This document shows positions 1-10,293 of a stretch of DNA of 64,000 bases, piece after piece (position 1 is the first letter of the stretch; every line of letters begins with the position of its first letter). The notes below the pieces were generated by a model. The model did no database searches. It saw nothing but the letters and a program-made list of their open reading frames with translations, and was not told where the DNA came from. Source of the stretch: Fusarium oxysporum f. sp. lycopersici 4287 (taxonomy: Eukaryota; Ascomycota; Sordariomycetes; Hypocreales; Nectriaceae). Location of the stretch: contig NC_030987.1 of NCBI RefSeq assembly GCF_000149955.1, forward strand, positions 652,003 through 716,002, read 5' to 3'. The position numbers and the translations under genes are program-made.

Positions 1-460
1 CGAGAAAAGGTCCTCTCAAGACCGGATTCCTATTCCGTTCAATAGCATATGGCACATGAGGTCTGCGATAAGCAAAAAACCGTCAGCACATGATTCGCCC
101 ATCACGCAGCGTATGCTTACCCCTCCTGAGGCTCAGGATAGTTGAAGAACCGCCTCTCATTACTGAAATTGCTCATATTGAAGAATGATGACGACGATAA
201 ACTGAGAAGGTTTGAAGTTCATGCAAAAATCGGGGAATTTAAACTCTCGGATACGGCGGCCACCGCGGAGACCGATTTAGCGGTGTTAGTCATGGATCTA
301 CGTACCTCGGAGTCTCGGGACGCGTGATCTGACCTGCATTGAGAATACGACTGACGAATTACATGCCGAGGATTGTATCAGAGGCTTAAAGCAAGTTTTG
401 CTATTGAAACGTATGGCTTAATACAGGCAGCCACCAGCGTATATCCATCCATCCAACAAC
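1..460. other. 3' flank of the PI-PLC-like gene, no gene seen
   Basis: I see no convincing gene here. A 61-codon open frame at 142-327 has no recognisable domain. The stretch lies downstream of the minus-strand gene that ends at 461. Confidence 0.4.
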
Positions 461-1850
461 TTAATTATTGAAAACTTTATCGTTGATGGCAACGACCAGA
501 GCTGCATAATCCTGATTATCCAAGTAATCAATGTATACAACGTTGGGGAACGACTTATCACTGACTTCAGGCAGAAGTCGCGTGAAGAGCTCTTTGTTGC
601 AGGTATAAGCCAGCTTCTTAATCGGCTTCAGAGACCTTGGCGCCACCTTGACGAAAGTGACGACATCGCCATCCCATTGAGGCGCCTGCTGGGTCAGTGT
701 CCAAGAAAGCAGGAAAAGACGCTTATCCTTGGCGGACATGTGACCCTTCATCTTCTCAAGCTGGTCATTAACCATGACGACAGCATCATCTTTGTTGGAA
801 TACTCGTTGCGAACGTTCATCGCTTCGTACTTGTAGAATCCCTTGTGCGCATAGTCGCCAATGTCGAGATCCCACTGCTCCATTACACAGACAACAGCTG
901 CCTTGCCATTGCCGATAAAATCGTCAAGCTTCAGCTGAGTGAGATTCTTGGCCTTGTTCTTGTCCTCGACAATGAACAGGTGGTTCAATTTGAGAAGCTC
1001 TTTCATGAGATTATGCCATTCCTGCTTGGTGAACTCTCGCCATTCGTCGGTATCGGTTTGAAGCGAGTGCGAAAAGTTCAAGATGATGAGTTCACCGTTC
1101 TTCTTGGTGAATTCGTTGACGGCAGAAATGATGTCAGAAATCGACTCGCCTCGACCTCCAACCTTGCCGGTATAGTGACCGGTCCACAAATGGCCACCTG
1201 AGTACTGAGGTCGAAGGTCAAAGTATCGTGCGCCATGGGCAAGCTGTCCCAGGACAGAGACAGACTGGCACAAAACGTATGGATCAATGACACCACCAGG
1301 CACATCGCAGTGAGACACAGTCGACATTCCCGAGTCGTGCGTGCCCAACATGCAAATCTGCGACAAAGGACGATGGCCAAGGGTGTTTCTGTTCTTCTGC
1401 ATCCAATCCGTGGGCGGGTTCGAAGAGTGAAAGTTCCCCTGCTTTCCAGAAAGGACAAAGGTGACACATTCGTCGTGCTGCCATCCCAATTCAATCTTTG
1501 AGCCGCGAGGGTTATTCAACGCCTCCAGGCCGTCAAGCTGAACCCAGATGTTTGCGGGCTTATCGCGAACATGGATTGAAAAGGTAGCATTGGTACCCTC
1601 CAAGCTGTAGGTGACCGATCCACTGGTATCCCCACGCTTCTTGAGAACGCCGTGGTCAAACTCAACGTATGTGCTGGGAACCTTGCCTAAAATATGGTTA
1701 GAGATCGATTTATGTCTCAAGTACGGTCAATTTACCTGCATCAATAGACTCCGGGAAGTTCCAGGCCTCCATCTGATAGCTGTTCTGCTGGCTCCGCTTC
1801 CATTTGTACGGCGTACCGTTGACAAGGTTAATATAGCCGCCTTCACCCAT
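461..1850 (-). CDS. PI-PLC X-domain phosphodiesterase-like protein
   Basis: Two exons (1850-1736 and 1686-461) around a 49 nt GT-AG intron give 446 aa. The start is the ATG at 1850, and the joined frame is continuous across the intron. About 140 N-terminal residues form an uncharacterised, beta-rich-looking domain. The PI-PLC X catalytic core follows: one His in LGTHDSGMS, the strand ARYFDLRP and a second His in WTGHYTG fit the two-histidine phosphoinositide phosphodiesterase site. Family members cleave phosphatidylinositol or GPI-type head groups. No signal peptide is visible, so it is probably cytosolic or leaves by a non-classical route; some family members of this size are bacterial-type enzymes rather than eukaryotic signalling PLCs, and no PH, C2 or Y domain is present. 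The substrate is unknown. Confidence 0.8.
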
Positions 1851-2939
1851 TTTGTCTGTAGATTTCGATGGCTGTAGATGGTTTGAAGATGTCTAGGGAC
1901 GATCAAAGCGGAGTAATCTGACTATTTGTACGTTCTCAACATTTTCTGGGTCTAGACCCTGGTTGTTTCAGCTCGCTAGTGCCCAGCTGAAAACGTCTTG
2001 GCATTCTCGGAGGCCACCTTGTCCATTGGATCTTGGGACTCAGCCACTGGCAAGCTTCGCGCTATTCGCGGGGAGAGATCTTGGGGCGTCAATTGCGTCA
2101 CCAAGATCTGCTTGGGGGAGGAGACAATTAATCCTCCGAGAAACAGCTCCTCTGTGGCTAGCGACATGGCGTTTTTCTATATTCTCTGTCGCTCTAGTGA
2201 TAAGTCAACGCCGCGGTACTAAGAAATGATGCAATACTTGGGTGTAGGGTAGTGGGCCATCATTTTGTAATATGAAAAGTTCAGCACTTTTTACTCAGTC
2301 TCGATTATCTCTGTTGCGATTTGGATTGACTTTGTAAGCCCGGAGGCAATAAATATGAAAGGAAATCAATAAATTCCGTTCATCGTCACGAAGTTGAACG
2401 CCAGCGACAGAGCAGCTAGAATTAATATTATCTGTTTACTCCGTATCATTGACCGCATCGCCCTAAGCCTAACAGACACTCATGATGGGACTGTAACTTC
2501 AAAGGCCTGACATTTCAGCAGCATACAATAGAACCACCAAAGTCCCCAGAGACTATACTCTCTATAGCCATTTAATTAAGTCTTTCTCGATGACGGCAGC
2601 TGGTTGTTGACCCCCCTTTGTGTTGCTGTGATCCCCGGCCTGCACCTTGCCGCGCAGAGAACAACAAATTTCCCCAAGTGGATCCTCGTAACAGTGTCCT
2701 CTTAAAACCTCCTATCCCTTGTATCCCGTCAAGACTATTGAATGTAGCGTCGATTAGCTGGAAAATATCACCAATAATAGCCGTCATGGACCAGATTCCA
2801 TCCAGGAACTATTTTGTCTAGATCGGAAGATCGACACTATTTACTTAAGACCAAGCCCATCCCCACGCCAGGACATGTCCTTTTCTGTTCTGTCTCATCA
2901 AGCTGTCTGTCTCTCGTTAACATTCGCTCAGCTGTCATA
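1851..2939. other. Divergent intergenic region
   Basis: Lies between the minus-strand PI-PLC-like gene and the plus-strand secreted-protein gene and should hold both promoters. The open frames inside it are short and lack domains. Nothing else is recognised. Confidence 0.4.
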
Positions 2940-3766
2940 ATGCGTGTCTTAACTTTTGCCCTGGCCCTTTTTGCGGCTGATATGGTTGTTGAAGCTGGAG
3001 TTTGCAAACCCGCTCGTGAGTACCTGCATGTAAAATAACTCTTCAATTCTGACAGATTGCTTTAGTCACAACCACGGCCGCAAGTTCAATCGTTGAGTCG
3101 TCTACTGCCACCGCTTCCGCTACCTCCGAGACCTCATTCACTGAGTCGTTGACCTCTGCGACTGAGACCTTGAGCACCGACTCGAGCGAGATCTTGACGG
3201 CTTCTACCACTGAGGCTGAAACTACCTCGACCGAGGCTGTTCCTACTACTACGACTGAGGCTGTTTCCACGACCACTGAGGAAGCTTCCACTACAACCAC
3301 CGCAGGCCCATCTTACACACCCGGCTCCCTCGTCGGCACCGGGCCCATCGCTGACCTCACCCTCCACGGCACCGACTCGCGCTTTATCCCCCTATCCTTC
3401 ACGCCATCCGACTCAACCCAAACCCTGATCTTCACCCTCGCCGCCAACGGCCAGCTCGCGACAGGCAACAACAACAACTACCTATGCTTGAACTACAAGC
3501 CTTCGGGTGTTCTTGGCCCGCTTGTCCTGTGCCCCTTCGATAACTTCATTAACGCTCCCTTGAAGTGCACACGGGCGGCCAGCGGCACCCTTTCTTGTAC
3601 TGCGCCGAATGGGTCATGCGAGGCGAGTGGAACTTGCGGGCGACCTAACAATGCAGCCGCGTTCTCTCAGTTCTATGTGGATGGTTCTCAGAACGGCTAT
3701 TTTGGCCCCTCCGATGGGAACTTTGGGACGGATTACACCGCTATTGACGTGATCCTCGCCGAATGA
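2940..3766 (+). CDS. Secreted Thr/Ser-rich cell-wall-type protein
   Basis: Two exons (2940-3015 and 3066-3766) give 258 aa. The 50 nt intron starts GTGAGT and ends TTTAG with a CTGAC branch site; an earlier AG at 3055 would break the frame. Residues 1-19 form a signal peptide (MRVLTFALALFAADMVVEA). A Thr/Ser/Glu-rich, probably O-glycosylated stalk of about 80 residues follows, then a C-terminal globular domain of about 150 residues with several Cys and a Gly/Asn-rich part (ATGNNNNYLCLNYK). No GPI-anchor tail or transmembrane segment is seen. The layout is that of cell-wall or extracellular mannoprotein-like fungal proteins. The function is unknown; adhesin, wall protein and effector are all possible. 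Confidence 0.7.
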
Positions 3767-3989
3767 ACACGGGGCTAAGGCTATGGCGATACGGAGACTG
3801 AAATCGAGAGTCTCTTCTTAATTTCTATTACTTTCTGGAGAAACGAAAAATTATTCTTCGATATGTATAAACGGAATAGCTTTCAATTCTTTGTACTGCA
3901 CGGCTCTCCCTTTCCGACTATCGGAAACGTCGAAATTTGTAAATAAAACAGTGAAAAACAGCGCGCCGTGTACTTAATCTCTTTCAATC

Positions 3990-5015
3990 TTAACTTTCGA
4001 ATTGTTCCCAACTGATTCGCGAGAAAAGATAAAAAGACCCACTACATAGAAGGGACCCATTGGCGTTACGCTCAGAGATGACGAGTTTAGACAACCCAGC
4101 ATCCACTGCAAATTTGGTTTGTATAGGCTCCTAAGACGCATTAGAATGCAGACGAATACGGTTAGATTGAAAATACTCACTTGCAGCTGGCCAATTCTGA
4201 GTTGTCTCTCTCATCTCCGGTATCAAAGCAGCAATCTGATCGCTCGTGGTAGTCTCTGCGGGGGACCTGGGGTTTCGTGCTACCAGCAAGAAATCATGCA
4301 GCAGGCATATTGCCTTTGGCAACGACAGGAATTCATCGTCACCTCTTCATACTCTTCTTCGCCATCCTCGCTTATCTTGAAGTAGTTCTCTACTGAGCGC
4401 CGCGCAAAATTGCGATAGTCTTGAACGAGATATTCTTGGTTAGGATCAAGGGATTGCCCAGATGGGTGTAACATCTGCATTTCTGTACGGTGGGCAAACA
4501 TGCAACTATGAGTATGTATTAACATTGGGATCCTGAAAGATGTCTTTCTGACATACCTCGCTGCTAAACACGCAGATGCTCCTAGAGATGGGTAGCCCCA
4601 AGTCTTACTTCGCCAAATTGACAATAGACTTAATTGTTTCTTGATCTACGGGGTCCTCGTCAAAGCCATCAAAAGCCATCCCGAGTTCAACAGCCTTATT
4701 TTTCTCTGGGGCAGCATTTACGATATCGCAGTAATTCTTAATCTGTTACGCGATGGTATAGTTGGCAGCTTTGTGGAAGGTATACAACCAGAACACACGC
4801 GCGCCACTGTCTATAGTGGGATTCAGGCCAGCCGAGGACGTCTCATCGGACCAGGTGTGGTGCGCGTGATCCAGAGAAGTAGTGCTGCCTGCATTCAGTG
4901 CTTCATAAAGGACGGCGAGTTGGCCGATGTACACCTGCTCAGAATCAATGCGTCCAGCAGACGCATGCTATTCAAAGCGGCCGAAGTATTCAGGGAGGAT
5001 GATATTTGAGAACAT
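3990..5015 (-). pseudogene. Decayed unknown gene with three in-frame stops and a frameshift
   Basis: Reading down from an ATG at 5015, one frame keeps protein-like content but is cut by TAG at 4970-4968, TAA at 4748-4746 and TAA at 4607-4605. Coding character resumes in the same frame after each stop. A probable intron (4556-4475, GTATGT...GCAG) follows. A one-base frameshift near 4340 comes next, where a Glu-rich stretch (EDGEEEYEE) gives way to DDEFLSLPKAICLLHDF in the neighbouring frame. A second intron begins GTGAGT near 4180 and ends TTTGCAG near 4107, and the last exon ends at TAA 3992-3990. Each stop differs from CAG or CAA by one C-to-T change. The parent protein would be about 300 aa. 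I recognise no family. Confidence 0.65.
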
Positions 5016-5140
5016 GGTTTTGGACAAGGTTTGCTTACATATGATATCATATTGAAAAAATGACATTTATATTCAATAAGACAAAAAAGATACTAAATAC
5101 ATAAATAAATAAATAATTTGAGCCTGTTTTTCTAATTTAC

Positions 5141-6874
5141 TTATTCCCACAACCAGATTTCTTTCTCGCAGTGGCCGCATTCATATACAAGAATTATTCC
5201 TTCCGAGAACATTAGTGGAGATCGGGCATAGGTGAAAGCAGCTAGATGTGTCGTTGGAAGACAGTAAAAACAGGCAACAGCCGGAATTAGAGTTGGTACT
5301 TGCGCAGGAAACCCTTCTATACGGGCGTCTCGCCGAAGAGCTAGTGCTGACTCAACAACGATATCAATATGGCAAGAAGGAGATATGCAGCTAAATGAGC
5401 TGAAACCTATTATCTGAGTGTGGCTGCATTCCCCATGACAGACTTGATTCAGATTCGAATAGAGTCTTTTGCTGGAGTTTAACTTTCCAGTGCTGGAATT
5501 TATTGGGCTGAACTCTGTTATACGAGCCACAAATAATTCCCGTCCCTGCTGGTGAGAAACCACTCCTTTGATGTCTTGGATTATTGTATGGTCGCAGGAC
5601 TGTGCGGTGCATCGGGTGTCCAGTGTGAATTCATACTGGCCGTCCTGCAGTGAAAGGGTCTTGACACAAAATCTAGATTTTCTAGAGTCTAATTTTGGAC
5701 TTGTTGAGCGACCGAGTTTCACTATTGGCTTGGCTTTGATAAGGATATCCAAGCTCAGAAGGAAATCGATGGCTGAAGAGGGTGTTGACTGACTGTGGAG
5801 ACTGCTATCCATGTTGACGGTGGAATCTCCATCTACCTCATCAGAGGATGAAGAATCGACAGACTCTGCATACTCCGTTGGTGCTTCCAGAAGTAGATTG
5901 GAGCCATTAGATCGACTGTCTTGTCCTCCTTCAATCCAAGGATACAAATCCAAGGCTTGATAAGTCCCATAAGGGTCATATGCGTCAATGTACGTAGGCT
6001 GTGCTGTGCTGTAGGTGCTATTGTCTAATCCTTTGCCGGCTTCAAATGCCGCATTGTTTCTGTTATCTCGTGGCTTCATACCAGCCTCTGTTTCTTTGCA
6101 ATCGCTTTGTTCGTGTCTCCGGCGGCGGCGGCGTCTTCTTTTGACAATTGGTTTTGCTCGTCGTTCATCGAAGAAAAATAGCTTAATCGGCCTCTCTGGT
6201 CTCTCACGAGTGTTTTCTGGTTTTATTTCCTTGTGATGTTCGTTTATCTTTTCTAATAATTGGTCGATTGAGTTCTTGACTCTTCTATGTCTTCGCGTGT
6301 TAATGATTATATCATAATTTAGGCTTCTTCCGCCGACTTACCCAGAATGCACGCTGCATAACCCGATTAGTGAGACTAGTAAGTGCATAGACGCCTTCGC
6401 GTGTGTTATTGTTTCAAAATGAGCGCGAATGACTTGCTCCTTGACAACAAAGCCAAACCGGCGGGACATCGTGAATATCCACTGACCAAGTTCCCACTTC
6501 CTTCTCTTTTTTTCAGGCCTTTTTTCAAGCTGTTCAAACCTTTTTAAAAGGCCATTTGCATCTCTATAAACCCTGCCCAAATCTTCGTTACATGATCTAA
6601 GTTGGTCGTGAAGCTTTCTTTGAATATAGGATGCCAAATCCTCTTTATTTCTCGGTGGAAAATGAGCTATCATCTCGTTGATCATATCACGGGTCTAATG
6701 CTTGTATTAGGAACGAAAGTAGCGGTTATGGAAGTGATACCCTACATTAACTATATTATGTAACGCAGCTGAGTATTCGTACCACACTTGCGGAGCATTC
6801 TTGATGGCTGCCCCAAACATTGCGAGCTTGACAGCAACGTCACCGAGGGCGATGGCTGTCCCAATGACCTCCAT
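5141..6874 (-). CDS. Unknown protein with a STAND-type fungal N-terminal domain
   Basis: Three exons (6874-6746, 6694-6342, 6284-5141) with introns of 51 and 57 nt give 541 aa; frames stay continuous and the first intron has a CTAATAC branch site. Residues 1-43 (MEVIGTAIALGDVAVKLAMF and onward) are a hydrophobic helix followed by helical sequence, typical of the N-terminal domain that precedes NACHT or ankyrin parts in fungal STAND proteins. A basic tract of seven Arg lies near residue 224 and may be a nuclear signal. The acidic/Ser-rich middle leads to a C-terminal half with Cys/His pairs (CHGECSHTQ, CGHCEKE) that could bind zinc. No NACHT, NB-ARC or repeat domain is present. The role is unknown; the N-terminal similarity is a pattern judgement. 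Confidence 0.6.
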
Positions 6875-8020
6875 GATGGTTTGGTTCTTGTGAACGAGTT
6901 TGAATTTGATATTAATGGTTTTTCTTTCGAATGCAAAGATTGAATCTCAATATTCATTCATCTAAACGCTGATTGAGATGCTTTAATGTATGTATTACTG
7001 CACGAAATGTGAGCGTGAGAAACAACTGATGGCACCTGATGTATTGGCCCTGACCTATTTTATGCTCTTCCTGGTAAATGCACAAAGGCCTGGTCTTACA
7101 AGGTTTGCCTTGGATGTCGCCTCGAGTACGCCTCACTTTCTAGAGCCTATAAGCAAGTCAAGGGCTTCAAGCTATCTTGAGCTCGTCTTCCAATAAATTG
7201 AAGCGTTGCCTAAAACGTGTAGTGAGGGTTCTGCAAAGCAGTACATGGTGTCTTGATTTACCCCGCCTATGCATGCAACTGAACTAACTAAGTAATTTTT
7301 CCCAGACTGCACCATGCTGGCTAGGCAGACTGTTACAGTTGAGGCCAGCCACTTCCTGAGGTGCCTGCCATGCGACAATCTTTCTAAGTCCAAATCAAAA
7401 AGAAGAAGCCATTTGGCCCTAATCCATATTTAGCTGACATACGACGCGGCGAAATCTGCCGTAAGAAATGGAGCGCCGAAACAGACACAGGACTAGCGCA
7501 TCCTAGACCAGCTTATGACCAGTTCTTCAGAGACATACAAGGCCGTAGGAGCATAGCCCCGGACTTGCCTGTTTATTAGGCAGTTATCACCAAGAAATTT
7601 GCAACTAAACTGCATTATAATAGAGTTGGTTCTTTCAATATTCAAGGAGCAAGTTATTAGTCAAATGACCTGGAAGAAACATGGACAACCGTTCAATAAC
7701 TATTGTAGTGCAGAGCCTCATTTATATATTTGCGAACCATAAGCCAGCAAGCAACAAAGGCACCTGCATCACGGAGGTGGTCAGCACATGTGGGGGTAAT
7801 ATCTATTGCCAGACTAAGTCGCACAACCCTGAAATATGTCGGGCCAACAAGCGGGCTGTTCTTAAGGGATCACTGTAGATGCCGACTCTGCCCCGATATG
7901 GCGTCTCCCCAGGTTAGATTCCTTAATGTAAGATAGTCGAGCCAGGGCCCAAAATAAGGGACGAACAAAAATTGTAATCGATAGATTTAAGTCAAGTCAA
8001 GGGTGGCAAAAAGTAAATTC
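6875..8020. other. Long intergenic region, no gene recognised
   Basis: About 1.1 kb between the STAND-like gene and the tRNA. Several frames of 60-75 codons overlap one another on both strands without domains. Part may be eroded repeat DNA, but I see no terminal repeats or target-site duplications. Confidence 0.35.
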
Positions 8021-8119
8021 TGATGAGACTGGGACTCGAACCCAGGAGGATTGCTCCACCAGGAATTGGTGTTAAGGTTAACCTTAACCTGGCGCCATAA
8101 CCAACTCGGCCATCTCACC
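8021..8119 (-). tRNA. tRNA-Leu(AAG) with a 17 nt intron
   Basis: On the minus strand the 7 bp acceptor stem (GGTGAGA with TCTCATC) closes with a G-U pair. The D stem is GCC/GGC, the anticodon stem CCAGG/CCTGG, and the T arm CTGGG-TTCGAGT-CCCAG. A long variable arm (GGAG/CTCC) marks a class II tRNA. The anticodon AAG is at 8085-8083 and reads CUU Leu codons. A 17 nt intron (8081-8065) sits one base 3' of the anticodon and contains a CTTAA stretch that can pair with the anticodon region, as usual for eukaryotic tRNA introns. The mature length would be 82 nt. CCA is not encoded, as expected. Confidence 0.9.
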
Positions 8120-8366
8120 GTTGTCATTGGATGAAAGCCAGATGATCTTTCCTGCATCATACAGAACGGGGCAAAGCGAAAGATATTTTGACCTGATTGT
8201 TTTGTCGAGATCTTATCACATCGTGCATTACTTCTCAACAGTGAATAGGCAATATCCGTTTCAAAGTAGATCAGTTGACATCAGTTGACTTATGCTACCT
8301 GGCTGACTGCACGGTAGCCATAGATATTGGAGGACTAACATTCGGCTTAACTACCTAGCCTGTGGA

Positions 8367-9662
8367 CTATTGTCCCTTTGCTAAAAATGTGAGAGCACCT
8401 AATGCATATCCATCCAGCCCAGTCTTAAGCGTTGGTTGAATGACCGGAGCAAACTTGGAAGAATGATTCGCAGCAATACTCTGCGCAACAGTCCCTTCCT
8501 TCTCAGCCTTATCCCAAACCTCTCCATCGACGCAGCCATACGTGAAGAAGCAGTATGGCTTATCAACAGCAGTAGCCAAGATGGAAAAGTCCTCACTAAA
8601 AGCAAGTTTAGGCATATCCCTATCATATTTCCCAGGCCCCTCGCCAAAGTGCGCCGCGAACGACTCCTCTACTCTCTTAGTAACGGCTTCGTCGTTGATG
8701 GTGAGAGGGAAAGCTCGAGTTTGCTCAAACTCTGGACTTTTGAGAACATTGGCACACGAGCACTCGGCTTCGATGACGGTCTTGATACGCTTTAGAAGAC
8801 GTTCGCGTGTTGCGATGGTCGTAGATCGAGTGTCGACGCCGAGAACGGCCGAGTCTGCAATGACGTTCTCAGCATCGCCGGCGTGGATACTCGTGACGGT
8901 TACCACGCTCGACTCAGCTGGGTCAACTTCGCGGCTGACAAGCGTTTGTAGTTTCAAAATAGCATTGGCTGAAATGGCAATAGGATCAATGGCAGTATGA
9001 GGCATACTCGCGTGTGAACCTTTACCGTGTATGGTAACCTTGTAGTTATCCGCGCTTGTGGCGACAAGTCCTCTTCGTGTACCAATCGTACCAGCACGAA
9101 GCGGCCTCACATGTGCTCCCAAGACAAAATCTGGAATCGGAACCTCATGTTTGGTATAAAGACCGTCGTCAACCATGGCCTGTGCACCAGTCCCTCGCTC
9201 TTCAGCAGGTTGAAATGCCAGCACCAAAGTTCCAGCCCAGGACTCCCGGGATGAGAAAAGTGTCGCTGCAGCGCCCAGCAACGTCACGATGTGCATGTCG
9301 TGACCGCAAGCATGCATAACAGGTTTCTCAAATCCGCTCGCAGCATGAATCATTCGCTTGGTGCTGGCGTGCTCGAGTCCAGTGGTCTCTTCAACCGGCA
9401 AAGCGTCAATGTCTGCTCGAAGTAAGACAGTGGGGCCATTGCCGTTGCGGAGAACGGCAGCGAGACCATGGCCACCAATGTGAGGTTTGATGATCAAATC
9501 ATCGGGACCAATTTCCTTAAGTCGCTGGGCGATAGTAGCAGCTGTTTCGATTTCTTGGTTGGAAAGCTCGGGGTTGCGATGGAGATGTTTGTACAGCTCC
9601 TCCAAAGGCTGTAGGTCAGGCCGATGCTGATCTACTAGCTCTGATAAACTTGATTTTGACAT
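8367..9662 (-). CDS. M20-family amidohydrolase (aminoacylase / IAA-amino acid hydrolase type)
   Basis: Single exon, 431 aa, starting at the ATG at 9662. The metal-binding motif HACGHDMHIV (about residues 117-126), the RADIDALPVEE stretch (about 82-92) and a C-terminal metal-ligand region identify the M20D carboxypeptidase/amidohydrolase fold. The two-domain layout and length match fungal and bacterial N-acyl-amino-acid or hippurate hydrolases. Such enzymes hydrolyse an amide bond between an acyl group and an amino acid using two metal ions. No signal peptide is present, so it is probably cytosolic. The exact substrate (N-acyl amino acid, indole-acetyl amino acid or a small peptide) cannot be read from the sequence. 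It is a stand-alone gene between a tRNA and a secreted peptidase. Confidence 0.9.
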   Translation of the reverse strand: MSKSSLSELVDQHRPDLQPLEELYKHLHRNPELSNQEIETAATIAQRLKEIGPDDLIIKPHIGGHGLAAVLRNGNGPTVLLRADIDALPVEETTGLEHASTKRMIHAASGFEKPVMHACGHDMHIVTLLGAAATLFSSRESWAGTLVLAFQPAEERGTGAQAMVDDGLYTKHEVPIPDFVLGAHVRPLRAGTIGTRRGLVATSADNYKVTIHGKGSHASMPHTAIDPIAISANAILKLQTLVSREVDPAESSVVTVTSIHAGDAENVIADSAVLGVDTRSTTIATRERLLKRIKTVIEAECSCANVLKSPEFEQTRAFPLTINDEAVTKRVEESFAAHFGEGPGKYDRDMPKLAFSEDFSILATAVDKPYCFFTYGCVDGEVWDKAEKEGTVAQSIAANHSSKFAPVIQPTLKTGLDGYALGALTFLAKGQ

Positions 9663-10293
9663 TTTTTAATGGAAGTGGTTACAGGCGTGAGACTGAGAGG
9701 AATGAGGGAGTCATATGGTATGGAGGAGTTGTGGATTCTTCGTTCTGAACCCTCCGGACGTTTACCCGAGTCATGTCATCTTTGCTTACACCATCGTCAC
9801 TGGGCCGAGGCTGCTGTCTTAGGCCAATTTATAGGACCTCGCATAAATTCCATAAAATTATGAGACTTAAGCGAAGCTCAGAATTGTTTCAGAATAGGCT
9901 GCTCAACTAATAATGAACAATCGCTATAAAAACTATTTCGAGATAGTTAACGTCTCTAACCTGGAGAAATTACCCGGCAACCTTCCGAAGATCTCGGGGA
10001 CAGCTTCCGAGAAGCTAGAAACAGACATCTAGGCGAATTATAGGCGAATAATCAGAGTCATAGTATGAATCATTGGAAATACGCCACAACCTTTTGTTGT
10101 AATACTGGCAAGGGCGAATAGATAAGATAAAGGAAGCAAGAATACAATTAGCTCAAATCAAGTCTGGAGTTGAAGCTAAGTATGTACTACGAAAGTTTTG
10201 CGTCTAATCAAATTACAGGCTTCTTATTGGCAACGAATAAAAGTCGCCAGCCACCTGCCTCTCTATCATCGATCTACTTCTGGGCCCGTTTGC
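9663..10293. other. Intergenic region upstream of the amidohydrolase
   Basis: About 630 bp holding the promoter of the minus-strand amidohydrolase and the 3' end of the peptidase gene. It is AT-rich in the middle. No gene, tRNA or repeat is recognised. Confidence 0.4.

Noticed and set aside
677..1201. Plus-strand open frame of 174 codons
   Set aside because: It lies entirely antisense to the conserved PI-PLC catalytic core; its sequence has no domain and reflects codon bias of the real gene.
2814..3038. Plus-strand open frame ending in the signal-peptide exon
   Set aside because: Only the part from the ATG at 2940 is supported by a signal peptide and a splice-consistent frame; the upstream part is leader.
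3016..3055. 40 nt intron alternative in the secreted Thr-rich gene
   Set aside because: Using the AG at 3055 puts the second exon out of frame and gives an early stop; the AG at 3065 restores the Thr-rich frame.
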